This document shows positions 32,816 through 42,075 of a stretch of 64,000 nucleotides of DNA, one piece after another (within the stretch, counting starts at the first letter, position 1; every line of letters starts with the position of its first letter). The stretch comes from Anseongella ginsenosidimutans (GTDB lineage Bacteria; Bacteroidota; Bacteroidia; Sphingobacteriales; Sphingobacteriaceae). The notes below the pieces were generated by a model. The model had not been told where the DNA came from and did not search any database. It saw only the letters and a list, made by a program, of their open reading frames with translations. The DNA lies in NCBI RefSeq assembly GCF_008033235.1, contig NZ_CP042432.1, forward strand, positions 310,001-374,000, read 5' to 3'. The position numbers were made by a program, and so were the translations under genes.

Positions 32816-32832
32816 CAAATATTTGGGTAAAT
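32816..32832. promoter_or_regulatory. Candidate MarR operator upstream of the alkene reductase
   Basis: The palindrome CAAATATTTG (32816-32825) lies 28 bp before the reductase start. On the minus strand the site reads CAAATATTTGTTTAAAC, running from 32825 down to 32809. The same motif with one change is found upstream of the marR gene. Confidence 0.5.
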
Positions 32833-32836
32833 TTTT

Positions 32837-33286
32837 TTATTCTCTCAGTTTATCAAGCAAAAGGGACAGCTGCGCGGCTTCCTTCGCGGATAAATTATAC
32901 AGGAAACTGTTGTGCTTTTCCAGCTCGGGCTGGATCTGCTCCAGGAGCGCAAGCCCCTCCGCAGTAATACTCAAGCCTACTTCCCGCCTGTTGAGTTCAT
33001 TCAGTTCTCTTTTTATCAGGCCCTTAGCTACCAGCCGGTCACAGAGCCTGGTAAGGTCAGGGTTTTTATCCAGCATCACCTCTTTCACATCAGAGCAGCA
33101 GGAAACCTCGCCTTTCCGGCCTCTTAATATCCGGAGTACATTGTACTGCTGCTGGGTTATGCCAAATTGCTTGAGTACCATGGTTATGCGGTCTGTTAAC
33201 CGGTTAAAGGTATAGACCATGTTTATCCAGGCCCTCTCCTGCTCATTCCGAAATTCCTTCTGGCGGATAATGTCTTCTATTTTCAT
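32837..33286 (-). CDS. MarR-family transcriptional regulator
   Basis: This 149-residue winged-helix protein has a DNA-binding core MVLKQFGITQQQYNVLRILR, then LDKNPDLTRLCDRLVAKGLI and the wing (NELNRREVGLSITAEGLALL). One Cys pair lies at CCSDV, which could sense oxidants or electrophiles, although this is inferred only from its presence. It is the first gene of a two-gene unit with the old yellow enzyme, and likely represses both. Confidence 0.92.
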   Translation of the reverse strand: MKIEDIIRQKEFRNEQERAWINMVYTFNRLTDRITMVLKQFGITQQQYNVLRILRGRKGEVSCCSDVKEVMLDKNPDLTRLCDRLVAKGLIKRELNELNRREVGLSITAEGLALLEQIQPELEKHNSFLYNLSAKEAAQLSLLLDKLRE

Positions 33287-33305
33287 AACGAAAGCAAAGA
33301 TAGTG

Positions 33306-33322
33306 CAAATATTTGTTTGAAC
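33306..33322. promoter_or_regulatory. Candidate MarR operator upstream of its own gene
   Basis: CAAATATTTGTTTGAAC lies 20 bases before the marR start and matches the reductase site at 16 of 17 positions, in the opposite orientation. It suggests autoregulation. Confidence 0.5.
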
Positions 33323-33388
33323 AACTATTGTTTAGTTTTTTTTAAATCCCCAGCCGGTACCGGCGTCAACGTCCAGTTGGACCCGACA

Positions 33389-34078
33389 TTAACGCTTATG
33401 CGCGTGAATACGTTCGCAGATCAGTCGAAGCGAGGATTCAAGGTCTCCTCCCGCGGTTTTAAAGGAGTCAGCATCAATGGTCAGGGGCGCGCCCAGCACC
33501 ACCATGGGTGCGCCATACGCCGGGCATTGTATAGCTTGCTCCAGGCTCAGTCCGCCAACCGCCTGCACAGGAACGCTAACCGCCTCCACGATTTCTTTTA
33601 ACTGGTCAAGCGGGCTGGGCATGCGCGCGCCGGTGGCGGCGATGCCCCTTCGTTCATCGTAACCGATATGATGGATCACATAGTCGCATCCCAGTTCCTG
33701 CAGCCTTACGGCGGCCGCAACCATATCGGGGCTTCCCAGGTTATCTCCCATTACTTTTATGCCGAAATCGCGCCCGGCCTGTACCACGCATTTGATAGTT
33801 TCTTCATGGGCCCGGGCCATAACTACCACATGCGTCGCTCCGGCTCCGGCCATCATCTCCGCTTCCAGGTAGCCTCCGTCCATTGTTTTGAGATCGGCAA
33901 CAATGGGTACTTCCGGGAATCTTTCGCGCAGTTTTTTTACGCCGTGCAGGCCCTCGGCAAGGATCAGGGGCGTTCCGGCCTCCAGCCAGTCAACACCAGC
34001 CCGCAGGGCCATTTCCGCTGTTTCAAGGGCTTCCTCAATATTGGTCAGGTCAAGGGATATCTGGACAATCGGTTTCAT
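33389..34078 (-). CDS. KGPDC/HPS-type decarboxylase of the OMP decarboxylase suprafamily
   Basis: This 229-residue TIM barrel belongs with 3-keto-L-gulonate 6-phosphate decarboxylase and 3-hexulose-6-phosphate synthase. Motifs are ADLKTMDGGYLEAEMMAGAG, GADYVIHHIG-like DYVIHHIGYDER and VQAVGGLSLEQAI. Sequence alone does not separate a ketogulonate phosphate decarboxylase from a hexulose phosphate synthase. No hexulose isomerase or ulaE/ulaF partner is adjacent. It lies divergent from the sulfatase gene (61 bp between starts). Confidence 0.82.
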   Translation of the reverse strand: MKPIVQISLDLTNIEEALETAEMALRAGVDWLEAGTPLILAEGLHGVKKLRERFPEVPIVADLKTMDGGYLEAEMMAGAGATHVVVMARAHEETIKCVVQAGRDFGIKVMGDNLGSPDMVAAAVRLQELGCDYVIHHIGYDERRGIAATGARMPSPLDQLKEIVEAVSVPVQAVGGLSLEQAIQCPAYGAPMVVLGAPLTIDADSFKTAGGDLESSLRLICERIHAHKR

Positions 34079-34139
34079 GGGCCATCCGGTTAATTATAAC
34101 CAAATATAGTAACTTTAACCCCATTCTAAATCGCTTTTC

Positions 34140-35666
34140 ATGATAAGAACCACTTACATAAATACCTTCGTCCTTGTTGCTCTTGTCTTTACCGGCTGCC
34201 AATTAAAGGAAGCCCCTTCCCCGGATGCAAACCTGGAAGGGAAGCGGCCGAACATCTTATTTGTGATCTCCGACGACCAGTCCTACCCTTATGCTTCGGC
34301 TTATGGAGAAGGTGCGGTTCAAACGCCGGCATTCGACCGGGTTGCAAAGGAAGGCCTGCTATTCACAAGGGCTTTTGTAGCTTCCCCCGGCTGCAGCCCG
34401 TCCCGCGCGGCCCTGCTGACCGGGCTTAACTGCTGGCAGCTTCGCGAGGCCGGCACCCATGCGAGCAGTTTTCCCAGGGAATTCGCCGCATTTCCCGATT
34501 TGCTTGAGGAAGCGGGATACTATACCGGCTTTACCGGGAAAGGATGGGGGCCTGGGAATTATAAGGCGTCCGGGCGGGAACGGAACCCGGCCGGCAGGCT
34601 CTTCAGGGGACGGGAATTAAAAAGCCCCCGGGACATTTCAACCACGGATTATGCAGCGAATTTCGCAGATTTCCTGGAGGGAAAGCCCGGGGAACAGCCT
34701 TTTTTCTTCTGGCTGGGTACACATGAACCACACCGACGTTTCAAAAAAGGCATTGGGAAGGAAAACGGGATGATCGCTGAAAAAGTGCGGGTGCCTGCTT
34801 TTTTACCCGATGTGGAAGAAGTCCGCAGCGACCTGCTTGACTACGGGTTCGAGATACAATGGTTTGACAAGCAGCTTCAAAAAACGATCTCCTTACTGGA
34901 GGAGGCCGGAGAGCTGGACAATACCCTTATCGTGGTTACTTCCGATAACGGAATGCCCTTTCCCCGTGCCAAGGCCAATGTTTATGAGTACGGCATCCAT
35001 GTTCCCCTTGCGGTTCGCTGGGGCAATGAGATCAAGGGCGGACGCACGTCCGATGACCTGGTGAGCCTTATCGACTTATATGCGACCTTCCTCGATCTGG
35101 CAGGAGCTGCCTACCCGGAATATAAAACAGCAAGCAGGAGCCTGCTGAACATTTTCAGCAGCGATAAAAGCGGCATTATTGACAGCACGCGTACTGCCGT
35201 ATTCGCCTCCCGGGAAAGGCATTCGTCTTCCCGCTGGAACAACCTTGGTTATCCGCAGCGCTGCATACGGACGGCTCAATACCTGTACATCCGTAATTTT
35301 AAACCGGACAGGTGGCCCGCAGGCGCACCGCCGGCATTTAATGATATAGACCAGGGTCCTGAAAGATTTATTATCCGGTTTGGAGAGGACCCCAGGTATG
35401 CGGAATATTTCCGGCTTGCTACTGCCAAGCGTCCCGCGGAAGAGCTTTACGATATTGCCGCCGACCCCGCCTGCCTTCATAATCTTGCGGAAAGCCCCCG
35501 GCATGACTCCGTGCTTCACAACCTTCGCGGAAGATTGGGAGCGTACCTGATGCAAACCCTTGACCCAAGGGTAAGCGGCAACGGCGATGTATTTGAAAGC
35601 TATACCCGCCTGGTAGGTGAAATCAGGGAATTTCCGCAGCCCGGCCAGGCTGCGCCGGAAGAATAG
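34140..35666 (+). CDS. Sulfatase family lipoprotein
   Basis: This 508-residue arylsulfatase-type protein has a lipoprotein signal (lipobox VFTGC). Metal site start NILFVISDDQSYPYASAYG and the sulfatase signature CSPSRAALLTG, with the Cys (CxPxR) that must become formylglycine, are clear. Later residues include GTHEPHRRF and VVTSDNGMPFPRAKANVYEY. A Cys-type site is normally matured by FGE or an anSME, and neither is recognisable beside it. The substrate is unknown, but sulfated polysaccharide is usual in this phylum. Confidence 0.92.
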   Translation: MIRTTYINTFVLVALVFTGCQLKEAPSPDANLEGKRPNILFVISDDQSYPYASAYGEGAVQTPAFDRVAKEGLLFTRAFVASPGCSPSRAALLTGLNCWQLREAGTHASSFPREFAAFPDLLEEAGYYTGFTGKGWGPGNYKASGRERNPAGRLFRGRELKSPRDISTTDYAANFADFLEGKPGEQPFFFWLGTHEPHRRFKKGIGKENGMIAEKVRVPAFLPDVEEVRSDLLDYGFEIQWFDKQLQKTISLLEEAGELDNTLIVVTSDNGMPFPRAKANVYEYGIHVPLAVRWGNEIKGGRTSDDLVSLIDLYATFLDLAGAAYPEYKTASRSLLNIFSSDKSGIIDSTRTAVFASRERHSSSRWNNLGYPQRCIRTAQYLYIRNFKPDRWPAGAPPAFNDIDQGPERFIIRFGEDPRYAEYFRLATAKRPAEELYDIAADPACLHNLAESPRHDSVLHNLRGRLGAYLMQTLDPRVSGNGDVFESYTRLVGEIREFPQPGQAAPEE

Positions 35667-35691
35667 TTTCAGCGTACACCGCCGGAAACCG

Positions 35692-35699
35692 TATATTTG
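35692..35699 (+). promoter_or_regulatory. Bacteroidota -7 promoter box
   Basis: TATATTTG matches TAnnTTTG exactly. It lies 15 bases before the ATG at 35715, so the message has a very short leader. No clear TTG is seen 19 bases upstream. Confidence 0.5.
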
Positions 35700-35714
35700 C
35701 CCGGTGTGACAATT

Positions 35715-36613
35715 ATGATGCGCATTGCCCTGATCTTCCTCCTGCTATGTTCCCTGCAGCCAGCCTTGTCGCAGACAGGGCCCCGGCACATTTATGTGAA
35801 GCCTGATACGCTGCTGCAGGGCCCTGCCCCGACCGACACCGCAAAGAACGCCGTAAACAGCTTTCTGCGGGAGTTCTACCGGGATTATTACACGGATTTT
35901 GACCGGCTGAGAATACCCGGCTCCCTCCCGGAAGAGCGTGTGATTCCCAACCTTGATTTCCGGCAGCGCGAAGTCCGCCCCGCCTGGCAATTACTGGTGC
36001 TGGGCGCCCTGGCCATGCTGGCCGCCATCCTGGTCCGCTTCTTCAGGAGAGACCTCCGGGATATGTTTGAAGGATTCATCAGTAACCGGCTTATTAACCA
36101 GGCGATCCGGGAGCCGGGGATGCTGAACACGCCTGCGGCATTTGTGCTGCTCTTGTTCGGCGGCCTCTCCATCGGCGCGCTCCTGTATTTCATTATCCCC
36201 CCGAAATGCTGCTTTTCCCTTACCGGGGGCCTGAACTTTATTTTCTCTTTTCCGGCTTAACCGTGCTGGTGTACCTGGCCAGGATATTCCTTTTGAGGAT
36301 GACAGGATTTATTTTCGGCCTGAGGGAATTTGTAAACAGCTATCTTTATATACTTTATACCGCCACAGGGACGATTTCTTTCCTGGTCCTGTTCTTTGTG
36401 CTTACCCGCTTACTGGCTCCCCCGTCCCTCGCGGAACTTGCGGTCCCGGGCATGCAATTAATTTTTTTATTATTCTTTGTGTATCAATATACAAGGGGCA
36501 TATGGTACCTTGTTAATACATTTCAGTTTCCTAAAATTTATTTAATTCTGTATCTTTGCGCCTTCGAAATTTGTCCACTACTGATCCTGGGAATGGGATT
36601 ATTTAACAGTTAG
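35715..36613 (+). CDS. DUF4271 membrane protein, interrupted by a frameshift
   Basis: Two frames together make one DUF4271 protein of about 299 residues. The first frame from ATG 35715 encodes a signal peptide (MMRIALIFLLLCSLQPALS), a soluble part and the first membrane helices, and runs to 36260. The second, from 36206 to 36613, holds the remaining helices and the typical C-terminus (LYLCAFEICPLLILGMGL). Adding one C to the C6 run at 36197-36202 restores a continuous frame (FIIPPEMLLFPYRG). The family is conserved next to hemD in Bacteroidota and has no known function. The break may be a sequencing error. Confidence 0.8.
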
Positions 36614-36614
36614 T

Positions 36615-37379
36615 ATGTCAGTATCAGAAGCAGGAAAGAAAGTAAAAAGCGTACTTATCAGCCAGCCGCAGCCGGAAAACGATAAAAATCCGTATGCGGA
36701 ACTTGCAAAAAAACATAATCTGAAAATAGATTTCCGTTCCTTTATCCATGTGGAAGGGGTACCGGGGAAAGAACTGCGCAAGGATAAGATAAATCTGGCC
36801 GATTTCACAGCGGTAATTTTTACCAGCCGGACGGCCATTGACCACTTTTTCCGCATATGCGAGGAATTACGCCATGAAATGCCGGCCGAAACTAAGTATT
36901 GCTGCAATACCGAATCAACGGCGCTTTATCTCCAGAAATACATCCAGTACCGGAAGCGAAAGATCTTTTTTGGAAAACCGGGCGGGGTAACGCTGCCTGA
37001 GCTGGTAAAAAAACATTCTGCGGAAACCTTTATTTTCCCCTGCTCGGACGTAAGTAAAGATGACCTCACTTCCAAAATGAGAGAAGCGGGCCATAAGGTG
37101 ACCGACTGTGTCATGTACCGCACGATGTGCAGCGACCTTTCCGACCTTGCCGACGTCAATTACGACGTGATCGCATTCTTCAGCCCTTCGGGCATTAAAT
37201 CGCTGTTCCAGAATTTCCCGGATTTCGCCCAAAACGCCACGCGTATCGCCGCCTTCGGGCCCAGTACGCACCAGGCCGTAAAAGACGCGGGACTCCGGCT
37301 GGATATTGCCGCGCCCAGGCCGGAAGCGCCCTCTATGACCATGGCGATTGAGGAATATGTTATGAGCGTTAATAAATAA
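36615..37379 (+). CDS. hemD: Uroporphyrinogen-III synthase
   Basis: This 254-residue enzyme closes hydroxymethylbilane to uroporphyrinogen III, the branch point to heme and siroheme. The motifs typical of the family are VIFTSRTAIDHFF, FPCSDVSKDDLTSKMREAGH, YDVIAFFSPSGIKSLFQNF and RIAAFGPSTHQAVKDAGL. It starts one base after the DUF4271 stop, so the two are coupled. A perfect -7 box TATCTTTG (36551-36558) lies inside the preceding coding sequence and may give it its own promoter. Confidence 0.93.
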   Translation: MSVSEAGKKVKSVLISQPQPENDKNPYAELAKKHNLKIDFRSFIHVEGVPGKELRKDKINLADFTAVIFTSRTAIDHFFRICEELRHEMPAETKYCCNTESTALYLQKYIQYRKRKIFFGKPGGVTLPELVKKHSAETFIFPCSDVSKDDLTSKMREAGHKVTDCVMYRTMCSDLSDLADVNYDVIAFFSPSGIKSLFQNFPDFAQNATRIAAFGPSTHQAVKDAGLRLDIAAPRPEAPSMTMAIEEYVMSVNK

Positions 37380-37507
37380 CGCTTCCGCTTTTATATCTTT
37401 TCCCTTTTTATTTAATACTTTTATTGCCAGATTTATCTCGCAAATGTAATATTTTTGCGGGGGTGACGTTTTTAGTTACGTTAAGAAGAAACGCATCCTT
37501 TGCTAAT

Positions 37508-38806
37508 ATGGTATTGAAAACTACAAGATACTCCATGAGTAAAATAGTGCTATTGGTTGGCAGTGCGCTGGTACTGTGCCTGGGGGGATGCGGTATTCGA
37601 TCAGGCGCTAACGGTGAACTGGTAGGCGTTCAGGGAAGAAAATCGTTCCGTAGCGATATCCCTTACGGAATGGTCTATGTTCCGGCAGGCACCTACCTGA
37701 TGGGGCAAACAGACCAGGATATTACCTATTCCAGTACAGCGCCCAACCGGCAGGTAAGCGTTTCGGCTTTTTATATGGATGAAACGGAAATCACCAATAA
37801 CGAGTACCGCCAGTTTGTTTACTGGGTACGGGATTCCATTGCCGCCAAGGTGATGGGAGGTGATTTTGTTACCCAGGCCGAAGACGGATCCGAATACATC
37901 AATCCCGAAAACAAAGTAAGCTGGGGCGGCAAAAGAAGCAATATTGATTACGAACAGCTTTCCGGCCTCTTTTACCAGGGTGATGACCAGGTGTTCGGCC
38001 GCCGTGAGCTGGATGTACGCAAGCTGCTCTACCAGTTTGCCTGGTTTGATTACCGGGCGGCAGCCATTAAAACCCCTGAGAACCGCTCGCGTCCCCGGTC
38101 CGACTTTATTATGCGGGACGAAGTAGCCATTTACCCCGATACCCTTGTATGGCTGGCCGAATTTTCCTACGCCCAGAACGAACCAATGGTCCAGCAATAT
38201 TTCACGCATCCGGCTTATGACGATTATCCCGTTGTGGGCGTCACCTGGAGGCAGGCGCGGGCCTTTTCGCATTGGCGGGCAGAATTCAACCGGCAGTATA
38301 AAGCAAAAAGAGGCCTTCCTTCCAGGGGCCAGATGTACCTTCCGACAGAAGCCCAGTTTGAATGGGCCGCACGCGGCGGAAGGGTTGGAGCGGATTATCC
38401 CTGGGGCGGTCCCTATATCCGGAACAGCAAAGGCTGCCTCCTGGCCAATTTCAAGCCCGGCCGCGGAAATTATGCCGATGACGGAGGACTCTACACCGTG
38501 CATGTAAAATCTTATTTCCCGAATGATTACGGGCTTTATAACATGGCGGGAAACGTGGCCGAATGGACCAGCTCCACCTATGATGAGTCTTCCTATGCGT
38601 TTGTACACGATATGAACCCTACCTTTTATAGTAATGCAGATGAAGACGATCCTGTAAGCATGAAGCGAAAGGTAGTGAAAGGAGGCTCCTGGAAAGATAT
38701 AGGCTATTTTCTTCAAACAGGGGTAAGAACCTACGAATACCAGGATACCGCCAAATCATACATCGGTTTCCGCAATGTGAGCCCCGTCATGGGAAAAGCC
38801 TATTAA
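37508..38806 (+). CDS. gldK: GldK/PorK, type IX secretion and gliding lipoprotein
   Basis: The frame is open from 37424, but ATG 37508 gives MVLKTTRYSMSKIVLL followed by lipobox LCLGGC; ATG 37535 is the alternative start. The product (432 residues) has an FGE/sulfatase-modifying-factor fold (PYGMVYVPAGTYLMGQ, FYMDETEITNNEYRQF, LPTEAQFEWAARGG, VVKGGSWKDIGYF). With GldN it forms the periplasmic ring of the type IX secretion system, attached to the outer membrane. A -7 box TATTTTTG (37450-37457) precedes the gene. The order gldK-gldL-gldM-gldN identifies it over free-standing FGE relatives. Confidence 0.93.
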   Translation: MVLKTTRYSMSKIVLLVGSALVLCLGGCGIRSGANGELVGVQGRKSFRSDIPYGMVYVPAGTYLMGQTDQDITYSSTAPNRQVSVSAFYMDETEITNNEYRQFVYWVRDSIAAKVMGGDFVTQAEDGSEYINPENKVSWGGKRSNIDYEQLSGLFYQGDDQVFGRRELDVRKLLYQFAWFDYRAAAIKTPENRSRPRSDFIMRDEVAIYPDTLVWLAEFSYAQNEPMVQQYFTHPAYDDYPVVGVTWRQARAFSHWRAEFNRQYKAKRGLPSRGQMYLPTEAQFEWAARGGRVGADYPWGGPYIRNSKGCLLANFKPGRGNYADDGGLYTVHVKSYFPNDYGLYNMAGNVAEWTSSTYDESSYAFVHDMNPTFYSNADEDDPVSMKRKVVKGGSWKDIGYFLQTGVRTYEYQDTAKSYIGFRNVSPVMGKAY

Positions 38807-38836
38807 CGAAATACCTTAAAGATCAATTTAACGAAT

Positions 38837-39625
38837 ATGAAACGTGTTCCCTTTTTGCGCAGTGTAAATTTTTGGGCCTCCATCCTGGCGGTCCCCGTAA
38901 TACTTGGCGTTTTATTTAAATTGCTTCACTGGCCGGGTTCCCAGATCATGCTTATCGTGGGACTGATGGGCGAAGCGCTGGTATTCCTGGTAATGTCTAC
39001 CCAACCGGAATATGTTGACTGGGACTGGAGCAAGGCTTACCCCGAGCTGACGGACGAATCGGCAAAAGCAGCGCCGCGCCCGCGCCCGGTAAGCAGCGAA
39101 GGAGTTACCCAGCAGCTTGACCGCATGCTGGAAGATGCGAGGATCGGCCCCGAACTCATCAATAGCCTGGGCAGCGGCCTGCGTACTTTTGGCGAAAAGG
39201 TCCATAATATTTCCTCCGTCGCTGACGCCGCCGTTACCACCAATGAGTTTACCCAGAAAGTAGCAGCGGCCACGCGATCCATGGAACACCTCGATGATGC
39301 TTACCGCAGGGCTTCTGAGTCCCTGGTAGAGGTTTCCGGTTCCGCCGCCGATACAAAATCCTATCACGAACAGGTGAGCGCCCTGGCCAAAAACCTGTCC
39401 GCATTAAACGCGGTATATGAAATGGAACTCCAGGACTCAAAAGCGCACCTGAGTTCTATGAATAAGTTCTACACCAACCTGAACGAAACCATGCATAATT
39501 TCAACGAGTCCCTGCAAGATTCAAAACAATATAAAGAAGAAGTAGCCCGGCTGGCCCGTAATTTATCTGCATTGAATGCCGTTTACGGCAACATGCTTTC
39601 AGCCATGAACGCCCCAAGGGCTTAG
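38837..39625 (+). CDS. gldL: GldL/PorL, type IX secretion motor stator
   Basis: This 262-residue inner-membrane protein has two transmembrane helices at about 10-28 and 35-52 (FWASILAVPVILGVLFKLLH, MLIVGLMGEALVFLVMS), with the family motif LHWPGS between them. The rest is a cytoplasmic coiled coil with duplicated segments ending LNAVYEMEL and LNAVYGNML. GldL pentamers surround a GldM dimer and use the proton gradient to power secretion and gliding. It follows gldK by 30 bp. Confidence 0.95.
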   Translation: MKRVPFLRSVNFWASILAVPVILGVLFKLLHWPGSQIMLIVGLMGEALVFLVMSTQPEYVDWDWSKAYPELTDESAKAAPRPRPVSSEGVTQQLDRMLEDARIGPELINSLGSGLRTFGEKVHNISSVADAAVTTNEFTQKVAAATRSMEHLDDAYRRASESLVEVSGSAADTKSYHEQVSALAKNLSALNAVYEMELQDSKAHLSSMNKFYTNLNETMHNFNESLQDSKQYKEEVARLARNLSALNAVYGNMLSAMNAPRA

Positions 39626-39629
39626 GAGG

Positions 39630-39700
39630 TGACCGGAAACCAGAAACTGGAAACTGGAATTAATTGAAAACTAAAAACTGGAAACTGGAAACTAAACGCT
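39630..39700. repeat. Heptad repeats between gldL and gldM
   Basis: GAAACTGGAAACTGGAA (39643-39659) and AACTGGAAACTGGAAACT (39676-39693) sit either side of an A/T-rich spacer. On the minus strand they read as GTTTCCA and GTTTTTA heptads, the same pattern as at 9572-9715. They lie inside an operon, in the 79-bp gap before gldM. Confidence 0.8.
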
Positions 39701-39704
39701 CTCC

Positions 39705-41225
39705 ATGGCTGGAATAAAACAAACCCCGAGGCAACGGCTGGTAAACATGATGTACCTCGTACTGGTCGCCCTGCTGGCGCTGAACGTAAGTAATGAAGTA
39801 CTGAACGCTTTCAGGACCGTCAAGGAAAGCCTGGAAAATACGACGAATAGTTTTGCCATCACGGCTGAAAATACCATGAGTGCCTTTGAATCGGCGATGG
39901 AAAACGACCCGAACAAAACCAAGCCTTTTTATGATAAGGCAAGGCTGGCGCAGCAATATACCAATGAACTGTACACCTATATTGAAGGGCTTAAAAAGGA
40001 AATTGAAAACGTGGTTGGAATGGACGAAGAAACCGGTTATATAAACGCTCCGGGAGACCTTGATGCCGTAAACCAGGTATTGCTGCGGGAAACAGGCACG
40101 TCCAAAGGCGCGGAATTAAAGGCCAAGATCCGCGAAACCAAGGAAAAGCTGTTTGCTCTTATCCCCGAAGCGGACAGAAGCAAAGTAAGTATTCCCCTGG
40201 AAGCAGAAGACCCGGAAAAAGGCGCGAAAAAATGGGAACATGTCATGTTTGAATCAGTTCCTGCAACAGCCGGCCTAACGATTCTCGCCAAATTGCAAAC
40301 CGATGCTAAGAATGCGGAGGTGGAAATATCCCGTTACCTGCTCACCGCTATTAACGCTTCCGATTTCAAATTCGACGTACTCGAACCCGCTGTAGTGGCC
40401 CCCACCAGCTATGTACTCACGGGGCAGCCCTACCAGGCCCAGATATTTCTCACCGCTTCCAACAGCACGCAGCAGCCCGACGTATTGGTAAACGGACAGA
40501 AGCTTCCGGTACAGGGAAACAAGGCTATCTTTACCGCCACCCATACCACTCCCGGCGTATATGAATACAAGGGAACGATACGGGTTCCAAGTCCTGACGG
40601 AACGGTCAAAGAATACCCGTTCAGCCAGTCCTACCAGGTGTCCGCTCCTACCGCTGTTGTTTCGGCCGATAAAATGAATGTATTGTACATTGGCGTGGAT
40701 AACCCGATCTCGGTTTCAGTACCGGGCATCCCAAGGGAAAGTATCCGGGCCAGCATCAATAGCGGAAGCCTTTCAGGCGGAAACGGAAGCTATACCGCAA
40801 GGGTAAGCCAGGCCGGTACCGCCGTTATTTCAGTCAGCGCCGAAGTAGGCGGAGAAGTACGTTCCCTCGGAACCCAGACTTTCAGGGTACGGACCGTGCC
40901 CCCTCCCATTCCTAAGTTCGGCGGCATCAACAGCGGAACGCTCAGTGCCTCGGTGGCCAAAGTACAGCCGGGTGTGTTTGCCGTGCTGGAGAATTTCGAT
41001 TTTGACATGAAATTCACGGTAACCCGTTTTACCATGATCATTTCAAGAAGGCGCGCCGATCCATTTGTACAAACAGCCAGCAGCAATGCGCTCACACCGC
41101 AGATGAAACAGGCGCTGAATACGGTAGCGGCCGGAGATGTCGTCGCTATTGACGATATTTATGTAAAAGGCGGCGACGGCACAAACCGCAAACTGGAGCA
41201 GGGAATAGCCATAAGGATACAGTAG
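39705..41225 (+). CDS. gldM: GldM/PorM, type IX secretion motor rotor
   Basis: This 506-residue protein has one N-terminal transmembrane helix (LVNMMYLVLVALLALNVSNE) and a long periplasmic part of several domains, beginning with a helical domain (FRTVKESLENTTNSF) and continuing into Ig-like beta domains (VSADKMNVLYIGVDNPISVS). It spans the periplasm and couples the GldL stator to the GldK-GldN ring. The sequence is intact. Confidence 0.95.
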   Translation: MAGIKQTPRQRLVNMMYLVLVALLALNVSNEVLNAFRTVKESLENTTNSFAITAENTMSAFESAMENDPNKTKPFYDKARLAQQYTNELYTYIEGLKKEIENVVGMDEETGYINAPGDLDAVNQVLLRETGTSKGAELKAKIRETKEKLFALIPEADRSKVSIPLEAEDPEKGAKKWEHVMFESVPATAGLTILAKLQTDAKNAEVEISRYLLTAINASDFKFDVLEPAVVAPTSYVLTGQPYQAQIFLTASNSTQQPDVLVNGQKLPVQGNKAIFTATHTTPGVYEYKGTIRVPSPDGTVKEYPFSQSYQVSAPTAVVSADKMNVLYIGVDNPISVSVPGIPRESIRASINSGSLSGGNGSYTARVSQAGTAVISVSAEVGGEVRSLGTQTFRVRTVPPPIPKFGGINSGTLSASVAKVQPGVFAVLENFDFDMKFTVTRFTMIISRRRADPFVQTASSNALTPQMKQALNTVAAGDVVAIDDIYVKGGDGTNRKLEQGIAIRIQ

Positions 41226-41236
41226 AATTCAAAGGA

Positions 41237-42075
41237 ATGAAAGCGAAGTTAATTTTTATCGGAGCTCTTCTGGGAATGGGGGGCAGGTTTTGGGGCAGAC
41301 GCAGCAGCCCCGGGATAAAGCCTATGAAGAAGAAAATATGGTGAGTGCGCAGCCTATTCCCTATCCTTATATGCGTGAAGCGGATGTAATGTGGGAAAAA
41401 AGGGTATGGCAGGAAATTGACGTTCGCGAAAAAATGAATGAAGTGATCATTCATCCGACCGCTAATTTGTTCACCGTTCTCATGAATGCCGTAAAGGCGG
41501 GCGAACTGACCGCCTACGATCCCAACCCGGTATCGGCAGACGATCCGGGCGACGAGTTCCGGCAGGTATTGCCTCCCGACAGGATCATGGCCGGGATGGG
41601 CGGCGGGTATGACACGATCCAGGTGCCGGACCTGAATGACCCGAATATTCTGCGTGATACGATCATTCAAAATACGTTTGATCCCGGAACCGTGCAAAAG
41701 TTCCGGATCAAGGAAGACTGGATATTTGACAAGCAGCGGTCAGTCATGGAACCGCGTATTATCGGGCTCGCGCCGTTGTACGCCCAGCCCCTTCCTACCG
41801 GCGACACCGTTTATGTACCGATGTTCTGGGTGTATTACCCCGAAGCGAGGCCCGTGCTTGCCAGCGTAGAAGTATTCAATCCCTATAACCAGGCAACCAA
41901 CCTGTCCTTTGACGATTGGTTCATTCAGCGGCTGTTTGCCAGCTATGTGATCAAGGAAGCAAATTCAGAAGGCCTGCCCATCAAGGCCTATGCACAGGGT
42001 AAAGACGAAATGTATGAATCCCGGCGCATAAAGGAAGAGATCTTCAATTACGAACATGATCTATGGGAGTATTAA
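41237..42075 (+). CDS. gldN: GldN/PorN, type IX secretion ring protein, frameshift near the signal peptide
   Basis: ATG 41237 starts a signal peptide (MKAKLIFIGALLGMGG), but this frame stops soon after. The mature protein (QTQQPRDKAYEEENMVSAQP, WEKRVWQEIDVREKMNEVI, GLAPLYAQPLPTGDTVYVPM) is in another frame. One extra G in the G6 run at 41278-41283 gives a continuous 279-residue protein with a normal signal (GGQVLGQTQQP). GldN is essential for type IX secretion, so a true null would be unexpected if the rest of the system works. The last 15 bp overlap the convergent moeA gene. Confidence 0.88.

Noticed and set aside
33353-33364. GCCGGTACCGGC palindrome as a terminator for the decarboxylase gene
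   Set aside because: The stem has no loop and no T-run on the minus strand, so it is too weak a case.
37424-38806. GldK as a free formylglycine-generating enzyme for the sulfatase
   Set aside because: The lipobox, length and the gldKLMN order identify it as the type IX secretion component.
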